A DNA stretch of 64,000 nucleotides from JANQOH01 sp965200095 (GTDB lineage: Bacteria > Pseudomonadota > Alphaproteobacteria > UBA7887), in assembly GCA_965200095.1 (NCBI GenBank), contig OZ241350.1, forward strand, positions 558,001 through 622,000. Reading direction: 5' to 3'. The notes below the pieces were generated by a model. That model did not search any database, had not been told where the DNA came from, and was given only the letters and a program-made list of their open reading frames with translations. Shown piece after piece: positions 32,649 to 41,808 of this stretch. How positions within the stretch are numbered: position 1 is the first letter of the stretch; the number at the start of each line of letters is the position of its first letter. The position numbers and the translations under genes are program-made.

Positions 32649-35600
32649 ATGACCGACCGCCGTCTTATCGAAGTCGCGTTTCCGCTCAGGCAGGCGTCGC
32701 TGGATTCGGTGCATGAGAAGAATGTGCGGCATGGGCATGTCTCTACGCTGCATATCTGGCCGGCGCGGCGGCCGCTGGCGGCGGCGCGGGCGGCGCTGAT
32801 CGCGGCGCTGCTGCCCGACCCCGGAACGCCCGAAGCGCGACAGCAAGTCCTCGAACGCATGGGAGGGCGGGTCGTCGAAACCGTCCGGCGCAAACGCATC
32901 GGCGGGCGCACGGTCGAGGAGACACGGGAAGAGACCGTCGGCGGCATCCTCCACTGGGGCCGCGAGAACGGGCCCGAGCTCGACCGGTTCCGTCGCGAAA
33001 TCCGCGAGGCCCATGGCGGACGGGCGCCGCGGGTGCTGGACCCCTTCGCCGGCGGCGGCGCCATCCCGCTGGAGGCCATGCGCCTCGGCTGCGAGGCCAC
33101 GGCGGTCGACATCAACCCGGTCGCCTGGTTCCTCCTCAAATGCACGCTCGACTATCCGCGCCGGCTTGCCGGGCAGACGCGCCCGCTGCCCGCCTTCGCG
33201 CGGGAGGACGGCGCGCTCATGGAGGCGTTCCTGAAAGCGAAAGGCTTCAGGGGCGCAAGGCTGCGCGCCATGCTGGAGAGCCCGGGCGGAGGCGGCGCGG
33301 CGCTCCGGCTCGGAACCCCGCCGGCCGACAGCCCGGCGCCCGAGGCGGGGCTTCCGTGGCATGTCCGCGCCTGGGGCCGGCGCGCGCTCGCCCGGGCGCG
33401 GCGGGCGCTGGCGGCGCGCTATCCGACCTTCGCCGAATATGCGCCCCTCGAGCCGGGCGGGGAATGGGAGAAGCGCCCGTTGCGGCTTTTGGACACCGGC
33501 GCGGACGGCCTGCCGCGCTCCGGCGCCCTGAACGCCGGCGTCGACGAGGCGTATCTGAAAGACCCGCGCAACCCGCGCTGGATCGCGAAGCCGACGGTGG
33601 CGTATCTCTGGGCGCGGACGGTCGTCTGCAAACGCTGCCGGGCGCGCGCGCCGCTGCTGAAGACGCGCTGGCTGTGCCGGAAGGACGGCAAGCGGGTTCT
33701 GCTGACGACGGAGCCCGACGGCGAGGGCGGCGTCGCCTTCGGCGTGCTGGCGGACCCGCCCCGCAACGGCGGCAACGGGGCGCAGCGGCGCGAGAGCGAC
33801 CGGCGCCTCGGCGCGGGCACGATGAGCCGCGCCGGGGCGACCTGCCCGCATTGCGGGACGGTCAATACGATGGAGGACATCCGGCTCGAAGGCCGCGCCA
33901 GACGCCTGGGCGCGGCGTTGACGGCCGTCGTCGTGGACGGCCCGAAGGGCAAGGAATACCGCCCGCCGGAAGACGAGGAGCGGCGCGCCGCCGAAGTCTC
34001 GCGGGAGGCGCTGGAGGCGCTCTATGCGGACATTCCTTTCGGTATGCCCGAGGAGCCGACTCCACGCCGCGGCCTGGGCGCGTCGCGCGCTTTTTCGGTG
34101 GATAGCTACGGCCTCGACCGCTGGCGCAGTCTCTTCACCGACCGGCAGCTTCTGGCGCTGGGAACCTTCGTGCGGGAGTTGCGCCGCTGCGCCGGCGAGA
34201 TGGACGACTATCCCGACGAATGGCGCGAGGCCCTGACCGCGTATCTTTGCATCGCGCTCAGCAAGACCGCCGACTACAGCAGCGCCCTCTGCTCGTGGCA
34301 CAACGGCAGGGAAACCATCGGTCACACCTTCGCCCGCTTCGCCCTGCCGATGGTGTGGGATTTCTGCGAGGCGAACCCGCTCTCCGCCGCCACCGGGGGC
34401 TTCGCCGGGATGGCGGATTGGGTGGCGCGCTATCTCGACCATGCGGTTTCGGCGACGGCCGGGGCGCCCGCTCCCGATGTCGAAGCCCGCTCCGCCGTCG
34501 AAGCGCCGCCGTCCGGCGGGTTCGACGCCATCGTCACCGACCCGCCCTATTACGACGCCATCCCCTATTCCGACCTGATGGATTTCTTCCATGTCTGGCT
34601 GCGGCGGGCGCTGCGCGGGCTTTCGGACGAGACCGACGCCGCCTTCGCCGAACCCCTCGGCCCGAAATGGGACCGCGAGGCGGGCGACGGCGAGTTGATC
34701 GACGACGCCAGCCGCTTCGGCGGCGACCGGGCATCGTCGAAGGCGACCTATGAGGACGGCATGGCCCGCGCCTTCCGCGCCTGTCATGCGGCGCTGAACC
34801 CGGAAGGCCGGCTGGTCGTCGTCTTCGCCAACAAATCGCCCGACGCCTGGGAGACTCTGGCGGCGGCGCTGATCCGCGCCGGCTTCGTCGTCGACGCCTC
34901 ATGGCCGATCCGGACCGAGATGCAGACCCGGCAGCGCTCGCTGGCGTCGGCGGCGTTGTCGTCCTCGGTCTGGCTGGTCTGCCGCAAGCGCCCGGCGAGC
35001 GCGCGGCCGGGGTGGGACAATGTCGTCCTCGCCGATATGCGCGCGAAGGTCGCCCGCCGGCTGCGCGGTTTCTGGGACGCCGGCGTCCGCGGGCCGGATT
35101 TCGTGTGGGCGGCGACGGGGCCGGCGCTCGAAGCCTTCAGCGTATACCCTGTCGTCAAGGCGGCGAACGCGCCCGACCGCGCGCTGTCCGTCTCGGCCTT
35201 CCTGCGCGAAGTGCGCCGGACGGTGGTGGATTTCGTGGTCGGCCGCCTGCTCGCCCCCGACGGCGACGGCGACGCGGCGGCCGGCCTCGACGACGCGACC
35301 GCCTATTACCTGCTCCACCGCCACGATTTCGGAATGGCGGACGCGCCGGCGGGCGCCTGCATCCTCTATGCGCTCTCGTGCAACCTGTCGGATTCCGATC
35401 TCGTCAACCGGTTCGGTCTGCTCGCCCGGCCGGGGCGCGCCGGCGCCGGGAACGACGATGCGGAGGCTGGCGAGGCCGGAGAGGCGGGCGGGGGCGGCGC
35501 CTCGGGCGCGCGGCTGCGGCTTGCGCCGTGGGACCGGCGGCAGGGCCGCGGCCTGGGCCTCGAAGGGCCGGGCGGGCGCCCGCCGCCGCTGATCGACCGG

Positions 35601-35828
35601 ACGCACAAACTCATGCAGCTCTGGCGCGCGGGAGACCGGACGAAGGTCGACGGCTATCTCGACGCCCGGGCCCTCAAGCGCGACGCGCTGTTCGCGCGGG
35701 TCCTGCAAGCGCTGATAGAACTGGCCGAAGCCGGTTCCGACGAACGCGCCATCCTCGAATCCCTGAGCAACCACCTCGCCGCCCACGAGCGCACAGGCGC
35801 CCCGCGCCAGGCGGCGCTGCGCCTGTAG
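32649..35828 (+). CDS. DUF1156-containing DNA methyltransferase
   Basis: Large adenine- or cytosine-N4 DNA methylase of 1059 residues. The DUF1156 N-terminus has RHGHVSTLHIWPARRPLAAA, followed by the SAM site VLDPFAGGGAIPLEAMRLGC near residue 128. Two zinc-ribbon pairs occur, CKRCRARAPLL near residue 325 and CPHCGTVN near residue 400, and the catalytic DPPYYDAIPYSDLMDFF is near residue 630. Such proteins travel with a DUF499 ATPase and a SNF2-like helicase in anti-phage loci, where methylation probably marks self DNA. It starts 23 bases after the HEPN gene. Which base is modified cannot be told from sequence. Confidence 0.87.
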   Translation: MTDRRLIEVAFPLRQASLDSVHEKNVRHGHVSTLHIWPARRPLAAARAALIAALLPDPGTPEARQQVLERMGGRVVETVRRKRIGGRTVEETREETVGGILHWGRENGPELDRFRREIREAHGGRAPRVLDPFAGGGAIPLEAMRLGCEATAVDINPVAWFLLKCTLDYPRRLAGQTRPLPAFAREDGALMEAFLKAKGFRGARLRAMLESPGGGGAALRLGTPPADSPAPEAGLPWHVRAWGRRALARARRALAARYPTFAEYAPLEPGGEWEKRPLRLLDTGADGLPRSGALNAGVDEAYLKDPRNPRWIAKPTVAYLWARTVVCKRCRARAPLLKTRWLCRKDGKRVLLTTEPDGEGGVAFGVLADPPRNGGNGAQRRESDRRLGAGTMSRAGATCPHCGTVNTMEDIRLEGRARRLGAALTAVVVDGPKGKEYRPPEDEERRAAEVSREALEALYADIPFGMPEEPTPRRGLGASRAFSVDSYGLDRWRSLFTDRQLLALGTFVRELRRCAGEMDDYPDEWREALTAYLCIALSKTADYSSALCSWHNGRETIGHTFARFALPMVWDFCEANPLSAATGGFAGMADWVARYLDHAVSATAGAPAPDVEARSAVEAPPSGGFDAIVTDPPYYDAIPYSDLMDFFHVWLRRALRGLSDETDAAFAEPLGPKWDREAGDGELIDDASRFGGDRASSKATYEDGMARAFRACHAALNPEGRLVVVFANKSPDAWETLAAALIRAGFVVDASWPIRTEMQTRQRSLASAALSSSVWLVCRKRPASARPGWDNVVLADMRAKVARRLRGFWDAGVRGPDFVWAATGPALEAFSVYPVVKAANAPDRALSVSAFLREVRRTVVDFVVGRLLAPDGDGDAAAGLDDATAYYLLHRHDFGMADAPAGACILYALSCNLSDSDLVNRFGLLARPGRAGAGNDDAEAGEAGEAGGGGASGARLRLAPWDRRQGRGLGLEGPGGRPPPLIDRTHKLMQLWRAGDRTKVDGYLDARALKRDALFARVLQALIELAEAGSDERAILESLSNHLAAHERTGAPRQAALRL

Positions 35829-35957
35829 ACGCCGCGGCGGACGGTTCCCGTTGCGACGAGAGACCTTCCCGGGGGGCGGCTGCGGCGGGCCTTGCGGCGC
35901 GCGTACGGGGCGGTTATAGTCCCCGGCAATGAAGACGCTTCACGGGGGGCGCGGACG

Positions 35958-36173
35958 ATGGCGCAGCTGACGGTGCGGGAGGCGCGCGACGAAATGCTCG
36001 GCGCGCACGGACGGTCCGCCGGGGCCGGACACCGGAACATGAGCACGACGCTGTTCGGGACGGAGGAGGATTTCGCCGCGCGCGCCGAAGCGCTGCGGCG
36101 GCGGCTCCGCTCGTCCGTCGACAGCGTCGAGACCATCCGCGCCGACCGGGACCGGGACGGCGCAGCGGCGTAA
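35958..36173 (+). CDS. Probable antitoxin of the VapC pair
   Basis: Small protein of 71 residues four bases upstream of the VapC gene. The first residues (AQLTVREARDEML) resemble the ribbon-helix-helix start of FitA-type antitoxins, and the rest is a basic, arginine-rich tail. I judge it an antitoxin mainly by position. The middle (GAHGRSAGAGHRNMSTT) is atypical, so part of the fold may have drifted. The ATG at 35958 follows GGGGGGCGCGGACG. Confidence 0.5.
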   Translation: MAQLTVREARDEMLGAHGRSAGAGHRNMSTTLFGTEEDFAARAEALRRRLRSSVDSVETIRADRDRDGAAA

Positions 36174-36177
36174 CGGC

Positions 36178-36642
36178 GTGACGGGCCATGTCGTCGACGC
36201 CAGCGTGGTCGTAAAGTGGCTGGTGACCGAGGAGCACTCGGACGACGCGGCCCGCCTTCTGAATAGCGGTTCGACGCTGGTCGCGCCGGAGCTGGTTTTC
36301 GCCGAAGCCGCCAATGCGCTGTGGGCGATGCGCCGGCGCGGCGACATCGCGCCCGCCGACATGGCGGAAGCGGTGGACGCCCTGATGTCGGCGCCGATCG
36401 CGGTCCCTTTCCCCATGTCCCGTCTCGCCGCCGACGCGGCAAGGATCGCCGTCGACATCGGCCATCCGGTCTATGACTGTTTCTATCTCGCCCTGGCCGT
36501 CCGGACGGGCTATCCGGTGGTGACCGCCGATGTGCGGTTCCATGACAAGGCGCGCGCCCACCCCCGGCTGTCCGACCGCATCCGGCACGTCGCCCACGCC
36601 CCGGCGCGCGAGACGCCCCGGCGGGCGGGGGCAAGGCCGTGA
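36178..36642 (+). CDS. VapC-family PIN-domain toxin
   Basis: RNase toxin of 154 residues with all PIN acidic residues: Asp in HVVDASVVVKW (residue 7), Glu in VFAEAANALW near residue 43, Asp in HPVYDCFYLAL near residue 100, and Asp in VVTADVRFHDKA near residue 120. The GTG start at 36178 follows the antitoxin, and its TGA overlaps the GTG of the AAA ATPase. The toxin is thus coupled to the defence genes behind it, which may serve to keep them in the genome. The C-terminal tail past RHVAHA is longer than usual. Confidence 0.85.
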   Translation: MTGHVVDASVVVKWLVTEEHSDDAARLLNSGSTLVAPELVFAEAANALWAMRRRGDIAPADMAEAVDALMSAPIAVPFPMSRLAADAARIAVDIGHPVYDCFYLALAVRTGYPVVTADVRFHDKARAHPRLSDRIRHVAHAPARETPRRAGARP

Positions 36643-37886
36643 TTACCTCGGTCCGTCTCAAGAACTTCAAGAACTTCGCCGACGAGACGCTGCCTCTCGG
36701 CCCGTTCACGGTGATCGTGGGGGCGAACGCGAGCGGCAAGAGCAACATCCGCGACGCCTTCCGCTTCCTTCACGGCGTCGGCCGCGGCTACTCGCTGGCG
36801 GATATCGTCGGCGGGCGCTATGGGGCGGGCGGCCATGCCGAATGGGAGCCGATCAGGGGCGCGGCCAACGAAATCGTGCGGTTCGGGGAATCCGGGTTCG
36901 CTCTCGAAGCCATGATCGACCTCTCTTCTCGAAAAGCCGAGATGAAAGAGTTCCTGCGCATCTTCGGGGACCCGGACGATCCCGTGCCGACCAAGACAAG
37001 CTACTTCATCCGGATCGATCACGACGCATCGCGAGAAAAATGGTTTTCGATTAGGGGAACGACTTTCAGCGCCGACAAGGGCTATGCCTGGGAGAGGCCG
37101 CAGGACTGGCGGCGGGCCGACGGGTTGAGCTTGGCGGGTCAAGGACCGCTTCCCGACTCCTTCCCCGGGCGGAGTTCGAAGGCGTTTCTTCTCAGAGCGG
37201 AAATCGAAACCGCGTTTCTCGGCATTCACGTCCTCGATCCGATACCGGGTCTCATGCGACGCCCCTCCCTTCGCGGCCGAACCGTCCTGGGCCACGGCGG
37301 CGAGAACTTGCCGACGGTCTTACAGTATATTTGCGCCGACGAGAAGCGCAAATTCACACTGACCGAATGGATTCGGGAATTGACGCCGATGGACGTTGCG
37401 GACTTCCGGTTTCCTTCCGACCCGTCCGGCAGAATCCATCTTATGATACGGGAGAAAGGCGGCAGGGAGATATCCGCCTATAGCGCGTCGGACGGCACGT
37501 TGCGTTTCCTCGCCATGCTGGCGGCGTTGCTCGGCCCGGATCCGGCAGGCCTGTATTTCATCGAGGAGATCGAGAACGGCATCCACCCCTCGCGGCTTCA
37601 TCTCCTGCTCGACCTGATCGAACGGCAGACCGCGAAGGGAAAAATTCGGGTCGTGGCCACTACCCATTCGCCGGCCCTGTTCAACGCGATGGGCGACCGC
37701 ACATTCGAGAACGCGTCCGTTGTCTGCCGTCTGCCCGATACGTCCGACGCCGTTATCCGGCCCGTGAGCGCGCTGCCGAACGCCCGGAAGCTGCGGGAAA
37801 CGCAGGGGTTGGGCCGGCTTCTCGAAGGCGGCTGGATGGAGAACGCGCTCGCCTTCACCGAAGGCGGCGCGGAGGACCCGGGATGA
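36639..37886 (+). CDS. AAA ATPase, partner of the DUF4276/Toprim-like protein
   Basis: Intact 415-residue ABC-like ATPase. ITSVRLKNFKNFADETLPLG opens the protein, Walker A GANASGKSN is near residue 28, the signature-like SASDGTLRFLAMLAALLG near residue 283, Walker B FIEEIENGIHPSRLH near residue 307, and ATTHSPALFN near residue 342. It overlaps VapC upstream (GTGA) and the Toprim-like gene downstream (ATGA). The arrangement recalls PARIS (AriA ATPase with an AriB Toprim protein) and split OLD nucleases, but the small partner is of a different family. A frameshifted near-copy is at 22042-23239. Confidence 0.85.
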   Translation: MITSVRLKNFKNFADETLPLGPFTVIVGANASGKSNIRDAFRFLHGVGRGYSLADIVGGRYGAGGHAEWEPIRGAANEIVRFGESGFALEAMIDLSSRKAEMKEFLRIFGDPDDPVPTKTSYFIRIDHDASREKWFSIRGTTFSADKGYAWERPQDWRRADGLSLAGQGPLPDSFPGRSSKAFLLRAEIETAFLGIHVLDPIPGLMRRPSLRGRTVLGHGGENLPTVLQYICADEKRKFTLTEWIRELTPMDVADFRFPSDPSGRIHLMIREKGGREISAYSASDGTLRFLAMLAALLGPDPAGLYFIEEIENGIHPSRLHLLLDLIERQTAKGKIRVVATTHSPALFNAMGDRTFENASVVCRLPDTSDAVIRPVSALPNARKLRETQGLGRLLEGGWMENALAFTEGGAEDPG

Positions 37887-38458
37887 ATGTTCTTGTCATT
37901 CCCGAGGATTCCCGCAACGATCAATATATCCTGAAGCCGTTGTTCGAACGACTCTTTCGATCCATCGGAAAACCACGCGCGCATGTTCGAATTTGCTGCG
38001 ATCCGGTGCTCGGCGGAGTAGGGCAGGCGCTGAAATCGACGCGCATAGGCGAGATCGTAGATCAGTATAAAGGCATGACGCATATCTTCATCCTGTGCGT
38101 GGACCGCGACGGCGACGAAGGGCGCTGCGCGCGGCTCAATGACATTGAGACCGAGTTCAGAAACGACGGGGCCTTTCTCGCCGTGAACGCCTGGGAAGAG
38201 ATCGAAACCTGGGTTCTTGCCGGCCTGGAGCTGCCGAAAGAGTGGGATTGGCAAGCCGTCCGCGCCGAGCCCCACGTCAAGGAACGATATTTCGAGCCGC
38301 TCGCCGAAGATCGCGGCGTCGCGGATGATCGCCTCGGCCGCGGCCGCAAGGCGCTGGGCGAGGAAGCGGCGCGCAACATCGACAATATCCGCAGGAAATG
38401 CCCTGAGGATTTCGATACACTCGCGCAGCGCCTCGAGGCGGCGGCGCAGAAACGGTGA
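37883..38458 (+). CDS. DUF4276/Toprim-like putative nuclease
   Basis: Protein of 191 residues. NVLVIPEDSRNDQYILKPLF at the start, with an acidic residue in the PED position, and HIFILCVDRDGDEGR near residue 70, with an Asp-x-Asp pair, fit the Toprim/DUF4276 layout. NAWEEIETWVLAG near residue 97 is a typical DUF4276 segment. It is probably the effector, cutting DNA or RNA under control of the ATPase, with which it overlaps by four bases. Its stop overlaps a GTG just before the DUF499 gene. A truncated copy is at 24060-24602. Family assignment is by eye; a fold prediction would settle the Toprim claim. Confidence 0.7.
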   Translation: MNVLVIPEDSRNDQYILKPLFERLFRSIGKPRAHVRICCDPVLGGVGQALKSTRIGEIVDQYKGMTHIFILCVDRDGDEGRCARLNDIETEFRNDGAFLAVNAWEEIETWVLAGLELPKEWDWQAVRAEPHVKERYFEPLAEDRGVADDRLGRGRKALGEEAARNIDNIRRKCPEDFDTLAQRLEAAAQKR

Positions 38459-38469
38459 GAGAGGACGCA

Positions 38470-41400
38470 ATGGCGCGGAAACTCCCCTGGACGCCGTGGC
38501 GCGAGGTCGTCCGGCTGCGCGACGACCTGAAGACCGGCGAACTCTCGCTCGCCATGTTCGCCGCCGATCTGCACGATGCCGTCATGCAGAAAGGCCGGCG
38601 ACCGGTCTACGAAGACCCGGCGGCGTTCTTCGCCCTCACCTGGCCGACCCTGAACCTGCGCGACCTCGTCAGGGACGTCGCCCTGCGGCTCGCCGGCCGG
38701 AGCGACAAGGCCTACCGCAAACTCTCCGTCAATTACGGAGGCGGCAAGACCCACACGCTGATCGCGTTGCGGCATCTGGCGCACGACCCCGACGGCCTGC
38801 CCGACATCTCCGCCGTGCGGGAATTCGAGGCGCATACCGGCTTCGCGCCGCCCCGGGCGCGCGTCGCGGCGCTGTGCTTCGACAAGATCGACCTCGAGAA
38901 AGGCGTCGAGACGCGGGCGCCCGACGGCGCGGCGCGCATGCTCAGGCAACCCTGGAGCATCCTCGCCTTCCAGATCGCGGGGGCCGAAGGCCTCGCGTCC
39001 ATCCACGGCGACGGCAGGGACGAGGAGCGCGACACGCCGCCGGCGGAGCCGCTGCTGGTCGAGCTGCTGTCCCGACCGCAGCGGGACGGCATGGCGACCC
39101 TCGTCCTCATCGACGAGGTGCTGATGTATGTCCGCGCCCGGGTCGAGTCCGCCCCCGCATGGCGCGGCCGTCTCACGGCTTTCTTCCAGTATCTGACGCA
39201 AGCGGCGGTCAAGGTCGACCGCTGCGCCATGGTCGCTTCGCTGCTGGCCTCGGACCCGGGCAGGAACGATGAATTGGGCCGCGAACTCCTCGCCGAACTG
39301 GAGGACGTGTTCGGGCGGCAGATGGAAGTCGCCGCCAGCCCGGTGCAGAAGGAAGACGTGGCCGAAGTCTTGCGCCGGCGCTTCTTCGAACCCGGCTCGG
39401 TCCGCGACATCGACGCCTTCCGGCCGCATGTCGCCCGGGCGGTGGGCAACCTCGCCGCCCTCGACGAGGAGACCGGGAAGCAGCGCCGCGCGGCGGAGGA
39501 GCGTTATCTGGCAAGCTACCCTTTCCACCCCGACCTGACGGAGATTTTCTACGCCCGCTGGACCCAGCTCGACGGGTTCCAGCGCGCCCGCGGCATCCTG
39601 CGGACCTTCGCGATCGCGCTGCGGGACGCTGCGCAATGGGACACCGGGCCGCTCGTCGGCGCCAATGCGTTCCTCGCCGCGCCCGGAGAGACGGGGCTGG
39701 CGGCGGCGGCGCGGGAATTGAGCCTGGTCGCGAGCGTGGAAGGAAGCGACGGCGCCGCCCACCGGTGGGCGCCCATCGTCGAAGGCGAACTCGACAAGGC
39801 CCGCGCCATCCAGTCGGAAGCGGCGGGGTTGCGCCAGCGCGAGGTCGAACAGGCGGTGCTCGCCGTGTTCCTGAGCTCGCAACCCATCGGCCAGAAGGCG
39901 TCGACGCGCGACCTGATGGCGCTGCTCGGCGCCGGCGGGCCGGACCGGATCGAACTCGAAAAGGCGCTGCTGCGCTGGATCGAAGTCTCGTGGTTCCTCG
40001 ACGAGGCGGAGTCGGAAACCGCCCGCCCCGACCGGCTGCCCGGAGCGTGGCGCCTCGGCAGCCGGCCCAACCTCCGCCAGATGCACGCCGACGCCTGCCG
40101 GAACCGCGTGCCGCAGGCGCTCGTCGAAACGCAGCTGATCGAGGCGGTCGGGAAACTGAAGTCGCTCACCGATGGCGCCTCGGCGGCGGGCGCCAGGGTC
40201 CACAACCTGCCGGACAGGCCGGGCGACATTCAGGACGACGGCGCATTCCATTACGCCGTGCTGGGCCCGAAGGCGGTGTCCGCCCCCGGCAAGCCGGGCG
40301 CCGAGGCGAAGCGGTTCATCGACGAGACCGCCGGGCCGCAGCGCCCGCGCGTCTTCCGCAACGCCGTCGTCCTCGCCTGTCCCTCCGGCGCCGGCCTCGA
40401 TGTCGCCCGGATGCGCGTCCGCGAACATCTCGGCTGGCTCGAGGTCCGCAGGCAGCTCAGGGACCGGCCTGTCGACCCCGTCCGCGAGCAGATGCTCGCC
40501 CGCGAGACCGCGGCGGCCGCGCGGCAAGTCCCCGAGGCCATCCGGCAAGCCTGGTCGATCGTCGTTACCGTCAACGACAGCGACGCCGTCCATGCGTTCA
40601 AGGTAACGGTCGCCGACGATCCGCTGTTCGCGACCGTCAAGGCCGAAAGGCGGGCGCGCATCCAGGAAACCGCGGTCAGCGCCGGGGCGCTGATGCCCGG
40701 CGGCCCCTGGGACCTGTGGCGGGCGGACGAGGAGTCGCGCCGCGTCAAGGACCTCGTCGGCGCGTTCGCCCAGTATCCGCGACTGCCGAAGATGCTGCGG
40801 CGGCAGGGGATCCTCGACACGGTCGTCAACGGCGTGCGGGACGGGACATGGGTCGCGCGGCTCCCGCGGCCCGACCGCACCGTCAAGACGTTCTGGCGGA
40901 CGGACATCGACGGAGCGGCGCTCGCGGACCCGGGGCTGGAGGCGGTGCAGCCCGCGGGCGCGACGCTGCACGGCCTCGCCCCCGAACTCCTGGCGCCGGG
41001 GCGCCTGCCGGGCCTCTGGCCGACGGCCGATCCGGCGGACAGCGCGGCGGGCGAGATTACCGTCGCGGACGCGGTCGCTTATTTCGCCGGCGGGCGGACC
41101 GTGACCGTGCCGAAGGAAGGCTACGACGAGACGGCGGTCATCCCGAAATGCCCTGCGCCGGCGGTGGAGGAGGCCGTTTCGGCGGCGGTCGCGCAGGGCG
41201 TCCTGTGGTTAACGAACGGCCCGGCGTCCCTTTGCGGCGAGACCGTCCCGCCCGGCGTGCTCACTCCGGGCGCGGTGTTGCAGGCGCCGCCGGACCCGGT
41301 CGCCGTGAGCGACCTGACGGCCGAGGCGGTTCCCGACGCGTGGCGGGACGGCGCGAGCACGGCGCTCGGCATTTCGGCCGCGCTTTCGCACAAATTCGGC

Positions 41401-41787
41401 AAGCCTCTCCCCTGGCCGGCGGTGCGCGACGCGCTGGACGCCGGCATCCGGGGCCGCTGGATCGCGCTCGCCGACCAACGCGCCCCGTGGCCATGCGAAT
41501 TCGCCGAAGCCGGCAAAGTGGTCTTCCGCGCGCCGGAGTCGGTGGGGCCGGAGGCGGTGACGGACAACCGGGACCCGGGGGCGCTCGCCGCCGAGGCGAC
41601 GCTGAGCGCCGACGGCATCCAGGACCTTGCGGATCAGGTCCCCGATCTTCTCAAGGCGGCGGTGGGCCATGGTCTCGAATTCCGGGTGCGCATCGCGCTC
41701 GGCGGCGACCCCCCGCCCGCCCCGGACGCCATCGCCCGCATCAACGCCCTCCTCGCCAAAGCGTCGGAGGGGTGGAAATTAAAGTGA
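38470..41787 (+). CDS. DUF499 ATPase
   Basis: Large P-loop ATPase of 1105 residues. The N-terminus (LPWTPWREVVRLRDDLKTGE) and Walker A SVNYGGGKTHTLIALRHL near residue 90 are typical, with Walker B ATLVLIDEVLMYV near residue 215 and FQYLTQAAVKVDRCAMVASL following. The DUF499 family is found with DUF1156 methylases and helicases in anti-phage loci and is related in outline to the BREX ATPase BrxC/PglY. ATG 38470 follows GAGAGAGGA; a GTG at 38455 overlaps the upstream stop. The long C-terminal part is well conserved in composition but has no motif that I recognise. Confidence 0.87.
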   Translation: MARKLPWTPWREVVRLRDDLKTGELSLAMFAADLHDAVMQKGRRPVYEDPAAFFALTWPTLNLRDLVRDVALRLAGRSDKAYRKLSVNYGGGKTHTLIALRHLAHDPDGLPDISAVREFEAHTGFAPPRARVAALCFDKIDLEKGVETRAPDGAARMLRQPWSILAFQIAGAEGLASIHGDGRDEERDTPPAEPLLVELLSRPQRDGMATLVLIDEVLMYVRARVESAPAWRGRLTAFFQYLTQAAVKVDRCAMVASLLASDPGRNDELGRELLAELEDVFGRQMEVAASPVQKEDVAEVLRRRFFEPGSVRDIDAFRPHVARAVGNLAALDEETGKQRRAAEERYLASYPFHPDLTEIFYARWTQLDGFQRARGILRTFAIALRDAAQWDTGPLVGANAFLAAPGETGLAAAARELSLVASVEGSDGAAHRWAPIVEGELDKARAIQSEAAGLRQREVEQAVLAVFLSSQPIGQKASTRDLMALLGAGGPDRIELEKALLRWIEVSWFLDEAESETARPDRLPGAWRLGSRPNLRQMHADACRNRVPQALVETQLIEAVGKLKSLTDGASAAGARVHNLPDRPGDIQDDGAFHYAVLGPKAVSAPGKPGAEAKRFIDETAGPQRPRVFRNAVVLACPSGAGLDVARMRVREHLGWLEVRRQLRDRPVDPVREQMLARETAAAARQVPEAIRQAWSIVVTVNDSDAVHAFKVTVADDPLFATVKAERRARIQETAVSAGALMPGGPWDLWRADEESRRVKDLVGAFAQYPRLPKMLRRQGILDTVVNGVRDGTWVARLPRPDRTVKTFWRTDIDGAALADPGLEAVQPAGATLHGLAPELLAPGRLPGLWPTADPADSAAGEITVADAVAYFAGGRTVTVPKEGYDETAVIPKCPAPAVEEAVSAAVAQGVLWLTNGPASLCGETVPPGVLTPGAVLQAPPDPVAVSDLTAEAVPDAWRDGASTALGISAALSHKFGKPLPWPAVRDALDAGIRGRWIALADQRAPWPCEFAEAGKVVFRAPESVGPEAVTDNRDPGALAAEATLSADGIQDLADQVPDLLKAAVGHGLEFRVRIALGGDPPPAPDAIARINALLAKASEGWKLK

Positions 41788-41808
41788 ACACGGCGGCGCG
41801 GCGGCGCT

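Noticed and set aside
24599..35828. A DISARM system
   Set aside because: A SNF2 helicase and a methylase are present, but there is no DrmB (DUF1998), no DrmC phospholipase-D-type gene and no DrmA.
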